Below the pieces are notes generated by a model. It did no database searches, was not told the DNA's origin, and saw only the letters and a list, made by a program, of their open reading frames with translations. Shown here piece after piece: positions 43,256 to 52,524 of a stretch of 64,000 nucleotides of DNA. The position numbers were made by a program, and so were the translations under genes. The stretch comes from Flavobacterium album (GTDB lineage: Bacteria; Bacteroidota; Bacteroidia; Flavobacteriales; Flavobacteriaceae), in contig NZ_CP029186.1 in the NCBI RefSeq assembly GCF_003096035.1, positions 1,873,001 through 1,937,000 of the forward strand, in the 5' to 3' direction. Position 1 is the first letter of the stretch; each line of letters begins with the position of its first letter.

Positions 43256-45451
43256 CTAATTCGCTACTTCGCTGATAAACTTGATTCGCATCAGCCTCAA
43301 TTCTTCGGTGTCATATTCGCCGTCAAATTCTTTCAGGGCCTCTTTAATGCTGTCGGTTTCGCTTTCCATGTAGTAGTCCTGGATCTCTTCCTGCTGGTCT
43401 TCGTCCAGTATCTCATCGATCCAGTATTTTATGTTCAGCTTGGTGCCGGAGTATACGATCTGCTCCATTTCCTTCATCAGCGCATCCATATCAAGCCCTT
43501 TAGCTTTGGCAATATCATTCAGCGAAAGTTTCCGGTCGATATTCTGTATGATATACAATTTGAGCGCCGAATTGGCCCCGGTAGATTTCACTACAAGGTC
43601 GTCCGGGCGGGTGATGTCATTATCTTCCACATACCTTGCAATCAACTCTACGAATTCTTTTCCGTACTTTTTGGCCTTTCCTTCGCCTACACCGTGTACA
43701 TTGCCAAGCTCATCGAGAGAAACAGGATATTTTAGCGCCATATCTTCGAGCGAAGGATCCTGGAATACCACAAATGGAGGTACGCCCAGTTTTTTGGCTA
43801 CTTTTTTGCGGAGGTCGCGGAGCATCCCCATCAGTACCTCGTCGGCAACGCCCGATGATTTCGAAGCGGTTACGGTAGTTTCTTCATCTGTTTCATTATA
43901 ATCATGGTCTTCGCTCATCAGGAACGATACAGGGTTTTTGATGAAGTCAATACCCTTTTGCGGAAGCTTCAGTACCCCGTAGGTTTCTATGTCTTTAGAA
44001 AGGTAGCCTTCCACCAGTACCTGCCGTATCAATGCCATCCAGTATTTTTCGTCAAAGTCTTTTCCTTTGCCGAAATACTTTTGGGCATCGGTCTTATGCG
44101 CTTTTATAACGGCATTGATTTTCCCGATAAGCGTAAATATGATTTCTTTTGATTTGTAAAGCTGGTTGGTGTCACGTACTACTTCAAGCAGCGTAACCAC
44201 CTGGTCTTTAGCTTCGATTTTCTTTTTAGGGTTGCGTACGTTATCATCCATATCGGCCCCTTCGCCATTCTCCTCATCAAATTCCTCGCCGAAATAATGC
44301 AGAAGGAATTTACGCCTCGACATAGAGGTTTCGGCGTATGCCACGACTTCCTGGAGCAGTGCAAAGCCTATTTCCTGCTCGGCGACCGGCTTGCCGGACA
44401 TGAATTTTTCGAGTTTCTCGATGTCTTTGTAAGAGTAGTAGGCTAGGCAGTGGCCTTCGCCGCCATCACGGCCTGCACGACCCGTTTCCTGGTAATAGCT
44501 TTCCAGCGATTTTGGGATGTCATGGTGGATCACGAAGCGCACATCGGGCTTGTCGATCCCCATCCCGAAGGCAATGGTAGCTACCACCACATCTACATCC
44601 TCCATCAGGAACATGTCCTGGTGTCTGGCTCTCGTTTTCGCGTCAAGCCCTGCATGGTATGGAACAGCGCTTATGCCGTTTACCTGCAATACCTGCGCGA
44701 TTTCTTCCACTTTTTTGCGGCTCAGGCAGTAAATAACGCCCGATTTGCCTTTATGCTGGCGGATAAAACGTATGATATCCGATTCTACATTCTTGGTTTT
44801 AGGCCGTATCTCATAATACAGGTTCGGCCTGTTGAACGATGCCTTAAAGGTATTGGCATCGGTCATATCGAGGTTTTTCAGTATGTCCTCCTGCACTTTT
44901 GGCGTTGCCGTGGCGGTAAGGCCTATTACCGGTACATCGCCCAGCTGCTGGATTATAGCGCGGAGGTTTCGGTATTCCGGCCTGAAATCATGTCCCCATT
45001 CCGATATGCAGTGCGCCTCGTCTATGGCAACAAAAGATAGCGGAACCCCTTTAAGGAATGTTACATATTCTTCTTTGGTAAGCGATTCGGGGGCAACGTA
45101 CAATAATTTTGTGAGGCCGGAGGTAATGTCTTTCTTAACCTGGTTCACCTCTGTTTTTGTAAGCGATGAATTTAGTACGTGCGCTATGCCTGCTTCTGAA
45201 GAGAGGCTGCGGATGGCATCTACCTGGTTTTTCATGAGGGCGATAAGCGGCGATACTACTATCGCAACACCGTCAAGCACCAGTGCAGGCAGCTGGTAGC
45301 ACAGCGATTTGCCGCCCCCGGTAGGCATGATAACAAATGTGTTATTGCCCGAGATAATGCTTGATACCACATCTTCCTGGAGGCCCTTGAATTTGTTAAA
45401 ACCAAAATATTTTTTTAACTCTTTATGTAAGTCAATTTCGGTCAATTTCAT
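43256..45451 (-). CDS. recQ: ATP-dependent DNA helicase RecQ
   Basis: A 731-residue RecQ-family helicase. It has PTGGGKS (43-49), the DEAHCISEWGHDFRPEYR box II and aromatic-rich loop, and ARRAG-type motif VI (YYQETGRAGRDG). RQC and HRDC domains follow (LRDLRKKVAKKLGVPP). A C-terminal extension of about 100 residues carries a further helical region (GLDMDALMKEM). It repairs and restarts DNA replication. It is transcribed away from kdsD. Confidence 0.95.
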   Translation of the reverse strand: MKLTEIDLHKELKKYFGFNKFKGLQEDVVSSIISGNNTFVIMPTGGGKSLCYQLPALVLDGVAIVVSPLIALMKNQVDAIRSLSSEAGIAHVLNSSLTKTEVNQVKKDITSGLTKLLYVAPESLTKEEYVTFLKGVPLSFVAIDEAHCISEWGHDFRPEYRNLRAIIQQLGDVPVIGLTATATPKVQEDILKNLDMTDANTFKASFNRPNLYYEIRPKTKNVESDIIRFIRQHKGKSGVIYCLSRKKVEEIAQVLQVNGISAVPYHAGLDAKTRARHQDMFLMEDVDVVVATIAFGMGIDKPDVRFVIHHDIPKSLESYYQETGRAGRDGGEGHCLAYYSYKDIEKLEKFMSGKPVAEQEIGFALLQEVVAYAETSMSRRKFLLHYFGEEFDEENGEGADMDDNVRNPKKKIEAKDQVVTLLEVVRDTNQLYKSKEIIFTLIGKINAVIKAHKTDAQKYFGKGKDFDEKYWMALIRQVLVEGYLSKDIETYGVLKLPQKGIDFIKNPVSFLMSEDHDYNETDEETTVTASKSSGVADEVLMGMLRDLRKKVAKKLGVPPFVVFQDPSLEDMALKYPVSLDELGNVHGVGEGKAKKYGKEFVELIARYVEDNDITRPDDLVVKSTGANSALKLYIIQNIDRKLSLNDIAKAKGLDMDALMKEMEQIVYSGTKLNIKYWIDEILDEDQQEEIQDYYMESETDSIKEALKEFDGEYDTEELRLMRIKFISEVAN

Positions 45452-45539
45452 TATTTATTAATAGTAATTTACATAAATTTGCACAACCTAAAGATACAAA
45501 AATCTTTAATATTCACAACTTTTTAAACATTTCATCAGA

Positions 45540-46505
45540 TTGATAAACAAAGTCGCTATACTGGCTTCTGCCAAAAAAACCCTGCTGTCTGAAAGCGAGA
45601 GCATTGCAAGCCTTGTGAATTACCTTGATGACGATTTTGCCAGCACTGTTGAGATTATATATAATGCCACAGGCCGCGTTGTGGTTACCGGAATAGGAAA
45701 GAGCGCTATCATTGCTGCCAAAATCGTGGCCTCCCTTAACTCTACAGGCACCCCGGCAATGTTCCTGCATGCCGCCGAAGCTATTCATGGCGACCTCGGT
45801 ATGGTGCAGCCCGGAGATGTGGTTATCTGTATATCAAAAAGTGGTAACAGCCCCGAAATAAAAGTGCTTGCCCCATTGCTGAAACGTTACGGCAATGTGC
45901 TCATCGGCATGACAGGCAATAAAAATTCATTCCTGGCTAAAGAATCCGATTACGTTCTCAATGCGTATGTAGAAGCGGAGGCCGACCCAAATAACCTGGC
46001 ACCGACCAACAGTACTACGGCACAGCTTGTCCTGGGCGATGCGCTTACCGTATGCCTTATCGAGTTGCGTGGTTTCCGCAGCGAGGATTTTGCAAAATAC
46101 CATCCGGGCGGTGCGCTGGGCAAAAAGCTGCTCCTTCGCGTAGGCGACATGCTCGATGGGACGCATAAACCGATGGTTTCGCCCGATTGCAGCATTAAAA
46201 AAGCGATAGTCGAAATATCCGAGAAGAGGCTGGGGGTTACCGCGGTAATTGAAAATGACAAAGTCGTGGGCATTATAACCGATGGCGACATCAGGCGTAT
46301 GCTCAACGACCGTGACAACATTGCGGGAGTGACGGCTGCCGATATAATGACAAAGTCGCCCAAAACGATAAAGTCGACCGACATGGCGGCGGATGCCCTG
46401 AATACCATGGAAAACTACGCCATAACACAGCTCGTAGTGGCCGATGACGGCGAATATAAAGGCATACTGCACTTACATGATATTTTAAAAGAAGGAATCG
46501 TATAA
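45540..46505 (+). CDS. kdsD: Arabinose-5-phosphate isomerase KdsD/KpsF
   Basis: Converts ribulose-5-phosphate to arabinose-5-phosphate, the first step to KDO for lipopolysaccharide. The 321-residue protein starts at TTG 45540 and has a SIS domain (GIGKSAIIAAKI, CISKSGNSPEI, LAPTNSTTAQL) followed by two CBS domains. It abuts tatC with no gap and shares the operon with lptB, another lipopolysaccharide gene. The 88-bp divergent gap to recQ holds a TAAATTTG box at 45474-45481 that may be its -7 element. Confidence 0.94.
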   Translation: MINKVAILASAKKTLLSESESIASLVNYLDDDFASTVEIIYNATGRVVVTGIGKSAIIAAKIVASLNSTGTPAMFLHAAEAIHGDLGMVQPGDVVICISKSGNSPEIKVLAPLLKRYGNVLIGMTGNKNSFLAKESDYVLNAYVEAEADPNNLAPTNSTTAQLVLGDALTVCLIELRGFRSEDFAKYHPGGALGKKLLLRVGDMLDGTHKPMVSPDCSIKKAIVEISEKRLGVTAVIENDKVVGIITDGDIRRMLNDRDNIAGVTAADIMTKSPKTIKSTDMAADALNTMENYAITQLVVADDGEYKGILHLHDILKEGIV

Positions 46506-47336
46506 ATGGCAAAAAATAAAAAAGAGGCAGGCGAAATGTCCTTCCTGGATCATCTTGAAGAGCTGCGCTGGCTGCTTGTAAGGAGCACATTAGCTATCGT
46601 AATTGGTGCTTGTGTGGCGTTTACCTTCAGTGGGTATATATTCGATAATATCATTTTCGCACCCAAAAGATCGGATTTTATTACCTACCGTATTTTCTGC
46701 GACCTGGCCAACAAATACGACCTCGATAAAAGCTTTTGTGTTACCGAAATACCTTTCGACATTATAAGCCGCACCATGGACGGGCAGTTCAGCACCGACA
46801 TCTGGACATCCATCACCGCTGGGCTTATCCTGGTGTTTCCGTACATCCTTTACCTGGTATGGAAATTCATCAGCCCGGCGCTGTATGAAAAAGAAAAAAG
46901 ATACGCGGTATCGTTTATTCTTTCAACTTCGGTATTGTTCTTCCTGGGGGTACTGTTCGGCTATTTCCTCATTATGCCGCTTTCGATTAACTTCCTTGGG
47001 AACTATACCATCAGTAATGTTGTAAAAAATAATGTCGACTTAGACTCCTACCTTAGCCTTATAAAGACAACCGTGATATCGTGTGGGCTTGTATTCGAGC
47101 TGCCGATAATCATTTATTTCCTTGCGAAGTTAGGCCTCGTGACCGCCACATTTTTACGGAAATACAGGAGGTATGCCTATGTTATAATACTAATACTGGC
47201 CGCCATTGTAACGCCGCCCGACGTTGTGAGCCAGATGATAGTTACCATTCCGCTGGCGATATTGTTCGAGGCAAGTATATTTATAGCGGCGCGCATTAAT
47301 AAAAATAAAGAAAAAGAAGCACTTGCAAATGGCTGA
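46506..47336 (+). CDS. tatC: Twin-arginine translocase subunit TatC
   Basis: The substrate-binding core of the Tat export system. The 276-residue protein has the conserved N-terminal SFLDHLEELRW box and six transmembrane helices. A middle insert of about 30 residues between helices one and two (RIFCDLANKYDLDKSF) is typical of Bacteroidota TatC. Its ATG directly follows the kdsD stop, and its end overlaps the next gene by 8 bp. tatA is not in the window. Confidence 0.94.
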   Translation: MAKNKKEAGEMSFLDHLEELRWLLVRSTLAIVIGACVAFTFSGYIFDNIIFAPKRSDFITYRIFCDLANKYDLDKSFCVTEIPFDIISRTMDGQFSTDIWTSITAGLILVFPYILYLVWKFISPALYEKEKRYAVSFILSTSVLFFLGVLFGYFLIMPLSINFLGNYTISNVVKNNVDLDSYLSLIKTTVISCGLVFELPIIIYFLAKLGLVTATFLRKYRRYAYVIILILAAIVTPPDVVSQMIVTIPLAILFEASIFIAARINKNKEKEALANG

Positions 47337-47688
47337 TTTAGTACAGGAATTCAACGACTACCGCCAAAAGATGAACGATAAGCTCCTGGCGGACAACAAT
47401 AAGATCATTAAGCGTATCTTTAACCTGGATACCAATGCCTATATGGAAGGTGCGCTGGACGTAAAGACCAAAGAGTTGCTCGGCCTTGTGGCTTCGGCAG
47501 TGCTTCGGTGCGACGACTGTATCAAGTACCATTTAGAGACCAGCCATAAGGAAGGCCTCACCAAAGAACAGGTCATGGAAGCGCTGGGTATAGCAACACT
47601 TGTAGGCGGTACCATCGTAATACCCCACCTGCGCCGGGCCTATGAGTTTTGGGAAGCATTGGAGGAAAATGCAAAAGGCAACGTTTAA
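47329..47688 (+). CDS. AhpD-like carboxymuconolactone decarboxylase-family protein
   Basis: A 119-residue all-helical protein from the ATG at 47329, overlapping tatC by 8 bp. Cys61-x2-Cys64-x3-His68 (LRCDDCIKYHLE) is the AhpD-type redox motif, so a peroxidase or thiol-disulfide role is more likely than decarboxylase activity. It is translationally coupled to tatC and lies 18 bp before lptB. Confidence 0.88.
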   Translation: MADLVQEFNDYRQKMNDKLLADNNKIIKRIFNLDTNAYMEGALDVKTKELLGLVASAVLRCDDCIKYHLETSHKEGLTKEQVMEALGIATLVGGTIVIPHLRRAYEFWEALEENAKGNV

Positions 47689-47706
47689 CCCTAACGGTAA
47701 CGAATT

Positions 47707-48507
47707 ATGAAACTGAGAGCAGAGCATTTAGTAAAGACCTACAAGGGCCGCAGCGTTGTAAAAGGCATATCGGTAGAGGTGAACCAGGGCGAGATCGTAG
47801 GGCTTTTAGGGCCGAACGGTGCCGGTAAAACCACGTCGTTCTACATGATCGTGGGGCTGGTAAAGCCCAATGATGGCAAGATATTCCTCGACCAGACAGA
47901 GATAACCGATTTCCCGATGTATAAGCGCGCGCAACACGGCATTGGCTACCTGGCACAGGAAGCATCGGTATTCCGAAAACTTAGCATTGAGGATAATATC
48001 ATGAGCGTTCTGCAATTGACAAAACTTTCCAAACAGGAGCAGGAAGCCAAAATGGAAGCGCTGATCGAAGAGTTTTCATTAGGCCATATACGTACCAACA
48101 GGGGTGACCTTTTGTCCGGTGGGGAGAGGAGGCGTACCGAAATAGCACGCGCACTGGCAACCGACCCGAAATTCATCCTTCTTGATGAGCCTTTCGCGGG
48201 CGTTGACCCCGTTGCGGTGGAAGATATCCAGCGTATCGTGGCACAATTGAAAGATAAAAATATCGGCATCCTGATAACAGACCACAACGTACAGGAAACC
48301 CTTGCCATTACAGATAAGACCTACCTGATGTTCGAAGGGGGCATCCTGAAGGCCGGTGTACCCGAAGAGCTTGTTCAGGATGAAATGGTGCGGAAGGTGT
48401 ACCTTGGACAGAACTTTGAGCTGCGCCGCAAAAAGATCGACTTCCACAAGCCGAAACCGGGCAAAGAGGTGGAATCAGACAAAGAACCGGAACAGGAAAA
48501 TCTGTAA
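47707..48507 (+). CDS. lptB: LPS export ABC transporter ATPase
   Basis: The ATPase of the Lpt system, which pulls lipopolysaccharide from the inner membrane. It has GPNGAGKT (35-42), the LLSGGERRRTEIARAL signature, ILLDEPFAGVDP and the His switch TDHNVQET. At 266 residues it carries a charged C-terminal tail of about 25 residues (KPKPGKEVESDKEPEQ) beyond the usual end. It closes the kdsD-tatC-AhpD-like-lptB operon and is followed by a strong hairpin. Confidence 0.94.
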   Translation: MKLRAEHLVKTYKGRSVVKGISVEVNQGEIVGLLGPNGAGKTTSFYMIVGLVKPNDGKIFLDQTEITDFPMYKRAQHGIGYLAQEASVFRKLSIEDNIMSVLQLTKLSKQEQEAKMEALIEEFSLGHIRTNRGDLLSGGERRRTEIARALATDPKFILLDEPFAGVDPVAVEDIQRIVAQLKDKNIGILITDHNVQETLAITDKTYLMFEGGILKAGVPEELVQDEMVRKVYLGQNFELRRKKIDFHKPKPGKEVESDKEPEQENL

Positions 48508-48523
48508 TGCGAATAGAATAACA

Positions 48524-48564
48524 TAAAAGAGCCCAAAGGTTTTAAAAATCTTTGGGCTCTTTTA
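48524..48564 (+). terminator. Strong hairpin terminator after lptB
   Basis: A perfect 15-bp stem (48524-48538 and 48550-48564) with an 11-base AT-rich loop and flanking A and T runs. The core CCCAAAGGTTTT-like sequence is shared with the palindrome at 42797. Confidence 0.85.
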
Positions 48565-48855
48565 TTGAAATAAATTTTCAGGATTCATATCGATTGGAAA
48601 ATCCGCGGTCATCCGCCCAATCCGCGTTATCCGCGTTCCAAACTGAAAACTGTGACTGCGACTGACAACTATTTTTTGGCGTGCCGCTTCCGCAAGCTAC
48701 AGCGTCGGGCCATTGCTGTATCTGCTTCGTGCCGCAGCAGGATGCCGCCCTGCCTGCCGGCAGGCAGGTACTGTCCCTCACGCTCACGTTAATCATCATA
48801 TTTTCTATTCTGCATCGGACATCCGACCTCCGGCCTCTGACCTCCGACAAAAAAA
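48565..48855. repeat. Noncoding repeat-rich spacer between lptB and the GH3 gene
   Basis: About 290 bp with no credible gene. It holds tandem ATCCGC-type units (48600-48637), a perfect 20-bp palindrome at 48749-48768 in the CCTGCC/GGCAGG style, and ACCTCCG-type units near 48815-48847. The mix looks like decayed dispersed intergenic repeats. Open frames through it on both strands are repeat-derived and not counted. Confidence 0.6.
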
Positions 48856-51135
48856 CTACCTCAATTCAAACTCCGCCTCCTGCGTATCAACCGAACTCGT
48901 CCCTACAAAAACCTTAAACACTCCCGGCTCTACCAGATAATCACCATTATTGTTATAGAATCCAAGTTCGTTATCGCTCAATGTAAAAGTCACGGTTTTG
49001 GTTTCCCCCTTTTTCAAAGGCACCAATTCAAAGCCTTTGAGTTCTTTTACAGGGCGTGACAGGCTTGCCGCAATATCCCTGATGTATAATTGAACCACTT
49101 CCTTACCGTCATAATTCCCTGTGTTGGTCACTTCAACAGATACTTTTACCGGTTCACCATTGGCATAGGTTTTCTTATCCAGCTTTATAGTCCCGTACTT
49201 AAATGTAGTATAGCTCAACCCATACCCGAAAGCGAACAGCGGCGTTTTCTCCACATCCGAATAATGCGACCAGAACACATTGTTATCGGCATCTGTCGGC
49301 CTTCCGGTAGAATGCTGGTTATAGTAAATAGGCACCTGCCCTACATTGCGCGGAAAGCTCATCGGCAACTTCCCGCTTGGGTTATAATCGCCATACAATA
49401 CCTGCGCAACGGCATTGCCTGTTTCTGTCCCCAGCTGCCATGCTTCTACAATGGCAGGGATATGTTCCGCAGCCCATGGCAGTGCCAGCGGACGGCCGTT
49501 GTTAAGCACCAGAACCACATTAGGGTTCACTTTATAAACTTCCTCCAGCAATTCCTGCTGCAGTCCCGGCAGGTCGAGGTTGGTGCGGCTGCGGCCTTCA
49601 CCGCTCTGGAAGCCGTGCTCACCAAGCACCATCACCACAACATCGGCAGCTGCCGCTGCTTTTTTGGCGGCTTCAAACCCACTGCGGTCGGTGGTGTTCC
49701 AGGCTACTTCGGTAAGGAATGTCGGTTTGCCAAGGTAAGCTTCGCCACCCTTTTCATAGGTAAGTGTATTGCCTTTATACTGTTGCATCCCTTCCAGTAC
49801 CGATATGGCGGTTTCATCCTGCGAGGCGATCCTCCAGCTACCCAGCGGACTCGTCTTATCATTTGCAAGCGCACCGATGAGGGCTATTTTCTGCCCGTTC
49901 TTTTTAAGCGGCAGCAGGTTCTTTTCGTTCTTTAAAAGTACAATCGACTTCTTTGCCATATCCAGCACCGCATCGCGGTTGGCTTTGCTGCCAATGGTCG
50001 CTGCTTCGCGCTTTTCATCACAATAACGGTAGGGGTCGTCAAACAGGCCGAGCTCGAATTTTACCCTTAGTATCCTTCGCACGGCATCGTCTATCAGCTT
50101 TACATCCACTTTGCCATCGTTCACGAGCTTCACCAATTCGCTGACATACAAATGCGATTCCATATCCATATCCGCGCCTGCGGTTATGGCTTTCAGCGAA
50201 GCTTCTGCACCATCTTTAGCAAACCCATGCGCGATCATTTCCCGAATGGAAGCCCAGTCGGTGATCACGAAGCCGTCAAAGCCCCATTTGCCTTTCAGGA
50301 TGTCGCGCTGCAAAAAGCTGTTGCCCGTTGCCGGAACGCCGTTCAGCAGGTTAAAGGCATTCATAAATGTGCGCACCCCTGCCTCTTTCGCTGCTTTAAA
50401 AGGCGGCAGTACCGTATTAAAAAGTGTGGCATTGCCCATATCAACAGTGTTATAATCGCGGCCTCCCTCTATAAACCCATATCCCGCAAAGTGCTTGGCA
50501 CAGGCTGCGATAGTCGTAGGCTGCGAAAGGTCATCCCCCTGGAAGCCCTTTACGCGCGCTGCTGCCACTTTGCTACCCAAGTATGGATCTTCACCGGCAC
50601 CTTCCATAACGCGGCCCCAGCGGGCATCGCGGCTGATATCGACCATTGGCCCAAACGTCCAGTTGATACCCGATGCAGATGCCTCGCCTGCAGCCACCTC
50701 AGCCGACTTCCGTATAGCATCCATATCCCAACTCGCGGCTTCGGCAAAGGGGATAGGGCTTAAGGTTTTGTATCCGTGTATTACATCGAAACCGATGATT
50801 AGCGGGATGCCGAGGCGTGTTTCCTCCACAGCGATCTTCTGTACGGCGCGGACTTCCTTAACGCCGCGCACAGTGAGCATAGAACCTACCCAGCCTTTGC
50901 GCAGGTGCTCGTATTTAAGGGCGGCGCTTCCCTCTTTCGGCGAAGGCCCTGTTACATCCCAAAATCCGTTGTACTGGTTCATCTGGCCCACCTTTTCCTC
51001 AAGGGTCATTTTGGCCATTAATGCGTCGATCTTTTTCTCGATGTCCTGTTTTTTGTCCATTGCTTTCTTGTTCTGCGCCTGTGTAGTGCCGATGGCAAAA
51101 AGCGCCAGCAGCAGTAGTGTTTGTGTTTGTTTCAT
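48856..51135 (-). CDS. bglX: Periplasmic beta-glucosidase, GH3
   Basis: A 759-residue exo-acting beta-glucosidase. After a signal peptide (cleavage near TQAQ) it has the GH3 N-terminal barrel with the nucleophile Asp293 in VITDWAS and KHFAGYG. The C-terminal sandwich contains GEHGFQSGEGRSR, and a fibronectin III-like domain follows (VSVEVTNTGNYDGKEVVQLYI). Full length matches BglX. It is the last gene of a minus-strand set with two esterase genes, so release of glucose or xylose from deacetylated oligosaccharides is likely. Confidence 0.93.
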   Translation of the reverse strand: MKQTQTLLLLALFAIGTTQAQNKKAMDKKQDIEKKIDALMAKMTLEEKVGQMNQYNGFWDVTGPSPKEGSAALKYEHLRKGWVGSMLTVRGVKEVRAVQKIAVEETRLGIPLIIGFDVIHGYKTLSPIPFAEAASWDMDAIRKSAEVAAGEASASGINWTFGPMVDISRDARWGRVMEGAGEDPYLGSKVAAARVKGFQGDDLSQPTTIAACAKHFAGYGFIEGGRDYNTVDMGNATLFNTVLPPFKAAKEAGVRTFMNAFNLLNGVPATGNSFLQRDILKGKWGFDGFVITDWASIREMIAHGFAKDGAEASLKAITAGADMDMESHLYVSELVKLVNDGKVDVKLIDDAVRRILRVKFELGLFDDPYRYCDEKREAATIGSKANRDAVLDMAKKSIVLLKNEKNLLPLKKNGQKIALIGALANDKTSPLGSWRIASQDETAISVLEGMQQYKGNTLTYEKGGEAYLGKPTFLTEVAWNTTDRSGFEAAKKAAAAADVVVMVLGEHGFQSGEGRSRTNLDLPGLQQELLEEVYKVNPNVVLVLNNGRPLALPWAAEHIPAIVEAWQLGTETGNAVAQVLYGDYNPSGKLPMSFPRNVGQVPIYYNQHSTGRPTDADNNVFWSHYSDVEKTPLFAFGYGLSYTTFKYGTIKLDKKTYANGEPVKVSVEVTNTGNYDGKEVVQLYIRDIAASLSRPVKELKGFELVPLKKGETKTVTFTLSDNELGFYNNNGDYLVEPGVFKVFVGTSSVDTQEAEFELR

Positions 51136-51141
51136 GGTTAT

Positions 51142-52524
51142 TTATTCAGTAGTGAAGGAAGAAGCAGGAAGCCTCGCTCCGTTAAAGAGGTTCGCCTGTG
51201 CGGTATTCAGCCAGGCGTATCTTGCCTTCACTGGTTTTTTCACGTCTTTTGATTTAAGTACTATAGTGTTCTTTTCAATTTTAGCATCCGCTTTATGGAA
51301 TACTCCGTCATCGCCAGCCACTTCAAACAAAGCTGAGGTCTTGCCTTTAAATTTCAACCCTTCGGCATTGTCGAAATATACAATCAGCCTGTTCTTATCT
51401 GCTTTCAGGCTTTTGTACAACGGGCCGTTCACCACGCCTTTATTTATCCCGTAATGATCACTGAGTGCGAGGTTGGCCAGCCTGATTCCCACATCTTTTT
51501 TGTTCCGTGGATGAATATCATCCGTTGGGCTGATATCACTTACTACTACCATCCCGGTATTTTCGGTAGTATTTAGCACCCTTCGTTGGGAGTCCCGTAT
51601 CACCACGCCAAGGTCCATACTGCCTTCATAATTATAAGGTGCTATCTGCACGAAGTAAAAAGGGAATTCGCTTCCCCACACCCCGCGCCATGACTTTATC
51701 AGCCCGGCCAGAGTTTTATCGTAAGTATGCGAACCCACATTGCTTTCACCCTGGTACCAAAGCACCCCGGCGATCCTGTAGCCTACGAATGGCTGTATCA
51801 TGGCGTTATAAATGCGCCCCGGCTCCGATGGGCTCCACCCAACAGGCGTAAGGTCGGCTGCGGCTTTGCCAAGCACAGGGTCCTCATTGATAAATGCTTC
51901 CGGTATCCAAGGTTCGGCAGGCGAACCGCCCCAACTGGAATTGATAATGCCGATGGGTACGTTCTTCAGGTCTTCCTGCAGGTGCTGTGCGAAAAAGTAG
52001 CCCACCGCGCTGAAATTGCCCATGGTCTCAGGTGTGCATACTTCCCATTTGCCGGGAAAATTCATCTGCGGGTAGGGGGAGGCCAGCTTGGGCGCCGTAA
52101 AGAAACGGATGTTAGGATAGTTGGCTTTGGCCTTTTCTGCTTCAGCATTGTCAATTTTCATATTGGCCGACCATTCCATATTCGATTGCCCTGAGCAAAA
52201 CCACACCTCGCCAATCATTACATTGCTAAGCACAACCTCATTGTATCCTTTAAAATTAATAGTATAGGGCCCGCCTGCCCCGGGGGTCTTCACTATCAGT
52301 TCCCAGTAGGCCTGCCGTGTAGGCTTCAGCTTGTATTCTTTATTGTCCCAGCCTGTCTTTATGACAATGTCTTCAAACGGGCTGCCCCATCCCCACAGCT
52401 TTACATCGGTATTGCGCTGCAGTACCATATTATCTGAAAAAAAGGAGGGAAGCACAATGTTAGCCTTTACCACAGTCGATAACAATAAAAAACAGAAAAG
52501 GAGGAGTACGTTATTTTTTTTCAT
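51142..52524 (-). CDS. Sialate O-acetylesterase-like carbohydrate esterase
   Basis: A secreted SGNH-fold esterase of 460 residues with a signal peptide and the motif FCSGQSNMEW (nucleophile Ser114). The block DDIHPRNKKDVGIRLA supplies the Asp-x2-His pair. Proteins of this type remove O-acetyl groups from sialic acids or from plant glycans such as xylan. Gene context (CE2 upstream, GH3 6 bp downstream) favours plant glycans. Its start overlaps the CE2 stop. Confidence 0.88.
   Translation of the reverse strand: MKKNNVLLLFCFLLLSTVVKANIVLPSFFSDNMVLQRNTDVKLWGWGSPFEDIVIKTGWDNKEYKLKPTRQAYWELIVKTPGAGGPYTINFKGYNEVVLSNVMIGEVWFCSGQSNMEWSANMKIDNAEAEKAKANYPNIRFFTAPKLASPYPQMNFPGKWEVCTPETMGNFSAVGYFFAQHLQEDLKNVPIGIINSSWGGSPAEPWIPEAFINEDPVLGKAAADLTPVGWSPSEPGRIYNAMIQPFVGYRIAGVLWYQGESNVGSHTYDKTLAGLIKSWRGVWGSEFPFYFVQIAPYNYEGSMDLGVVIRDSQRRVLNTTENTGMVVVSDISPTDDIHPRNKKDVGIRLANLALSDHYGINKGVVNGPLYKSLKADKNRLIVYFDNAEGLKFKGKTSALFEVAGDDGVFHKADAKIEKNTIVLKSKDVKKPVKARYAWLNTAQANLFNGARLPASSFTTE

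Noticed and set aside
48578-48850. A 90-codon minus-strand open frame
   Set aside because: It runs through the tandem units and palindrome of a repeat-rich spacer; the Cys/Gly/Ser/Arg-rich product looks repeat-derived.
49090-49935. A 281-codon open frame on the plus strand
   Set aside because: Antisense to the GH3 gene, whose catalytic and domain motifs are intact; the product has no recognisable features.
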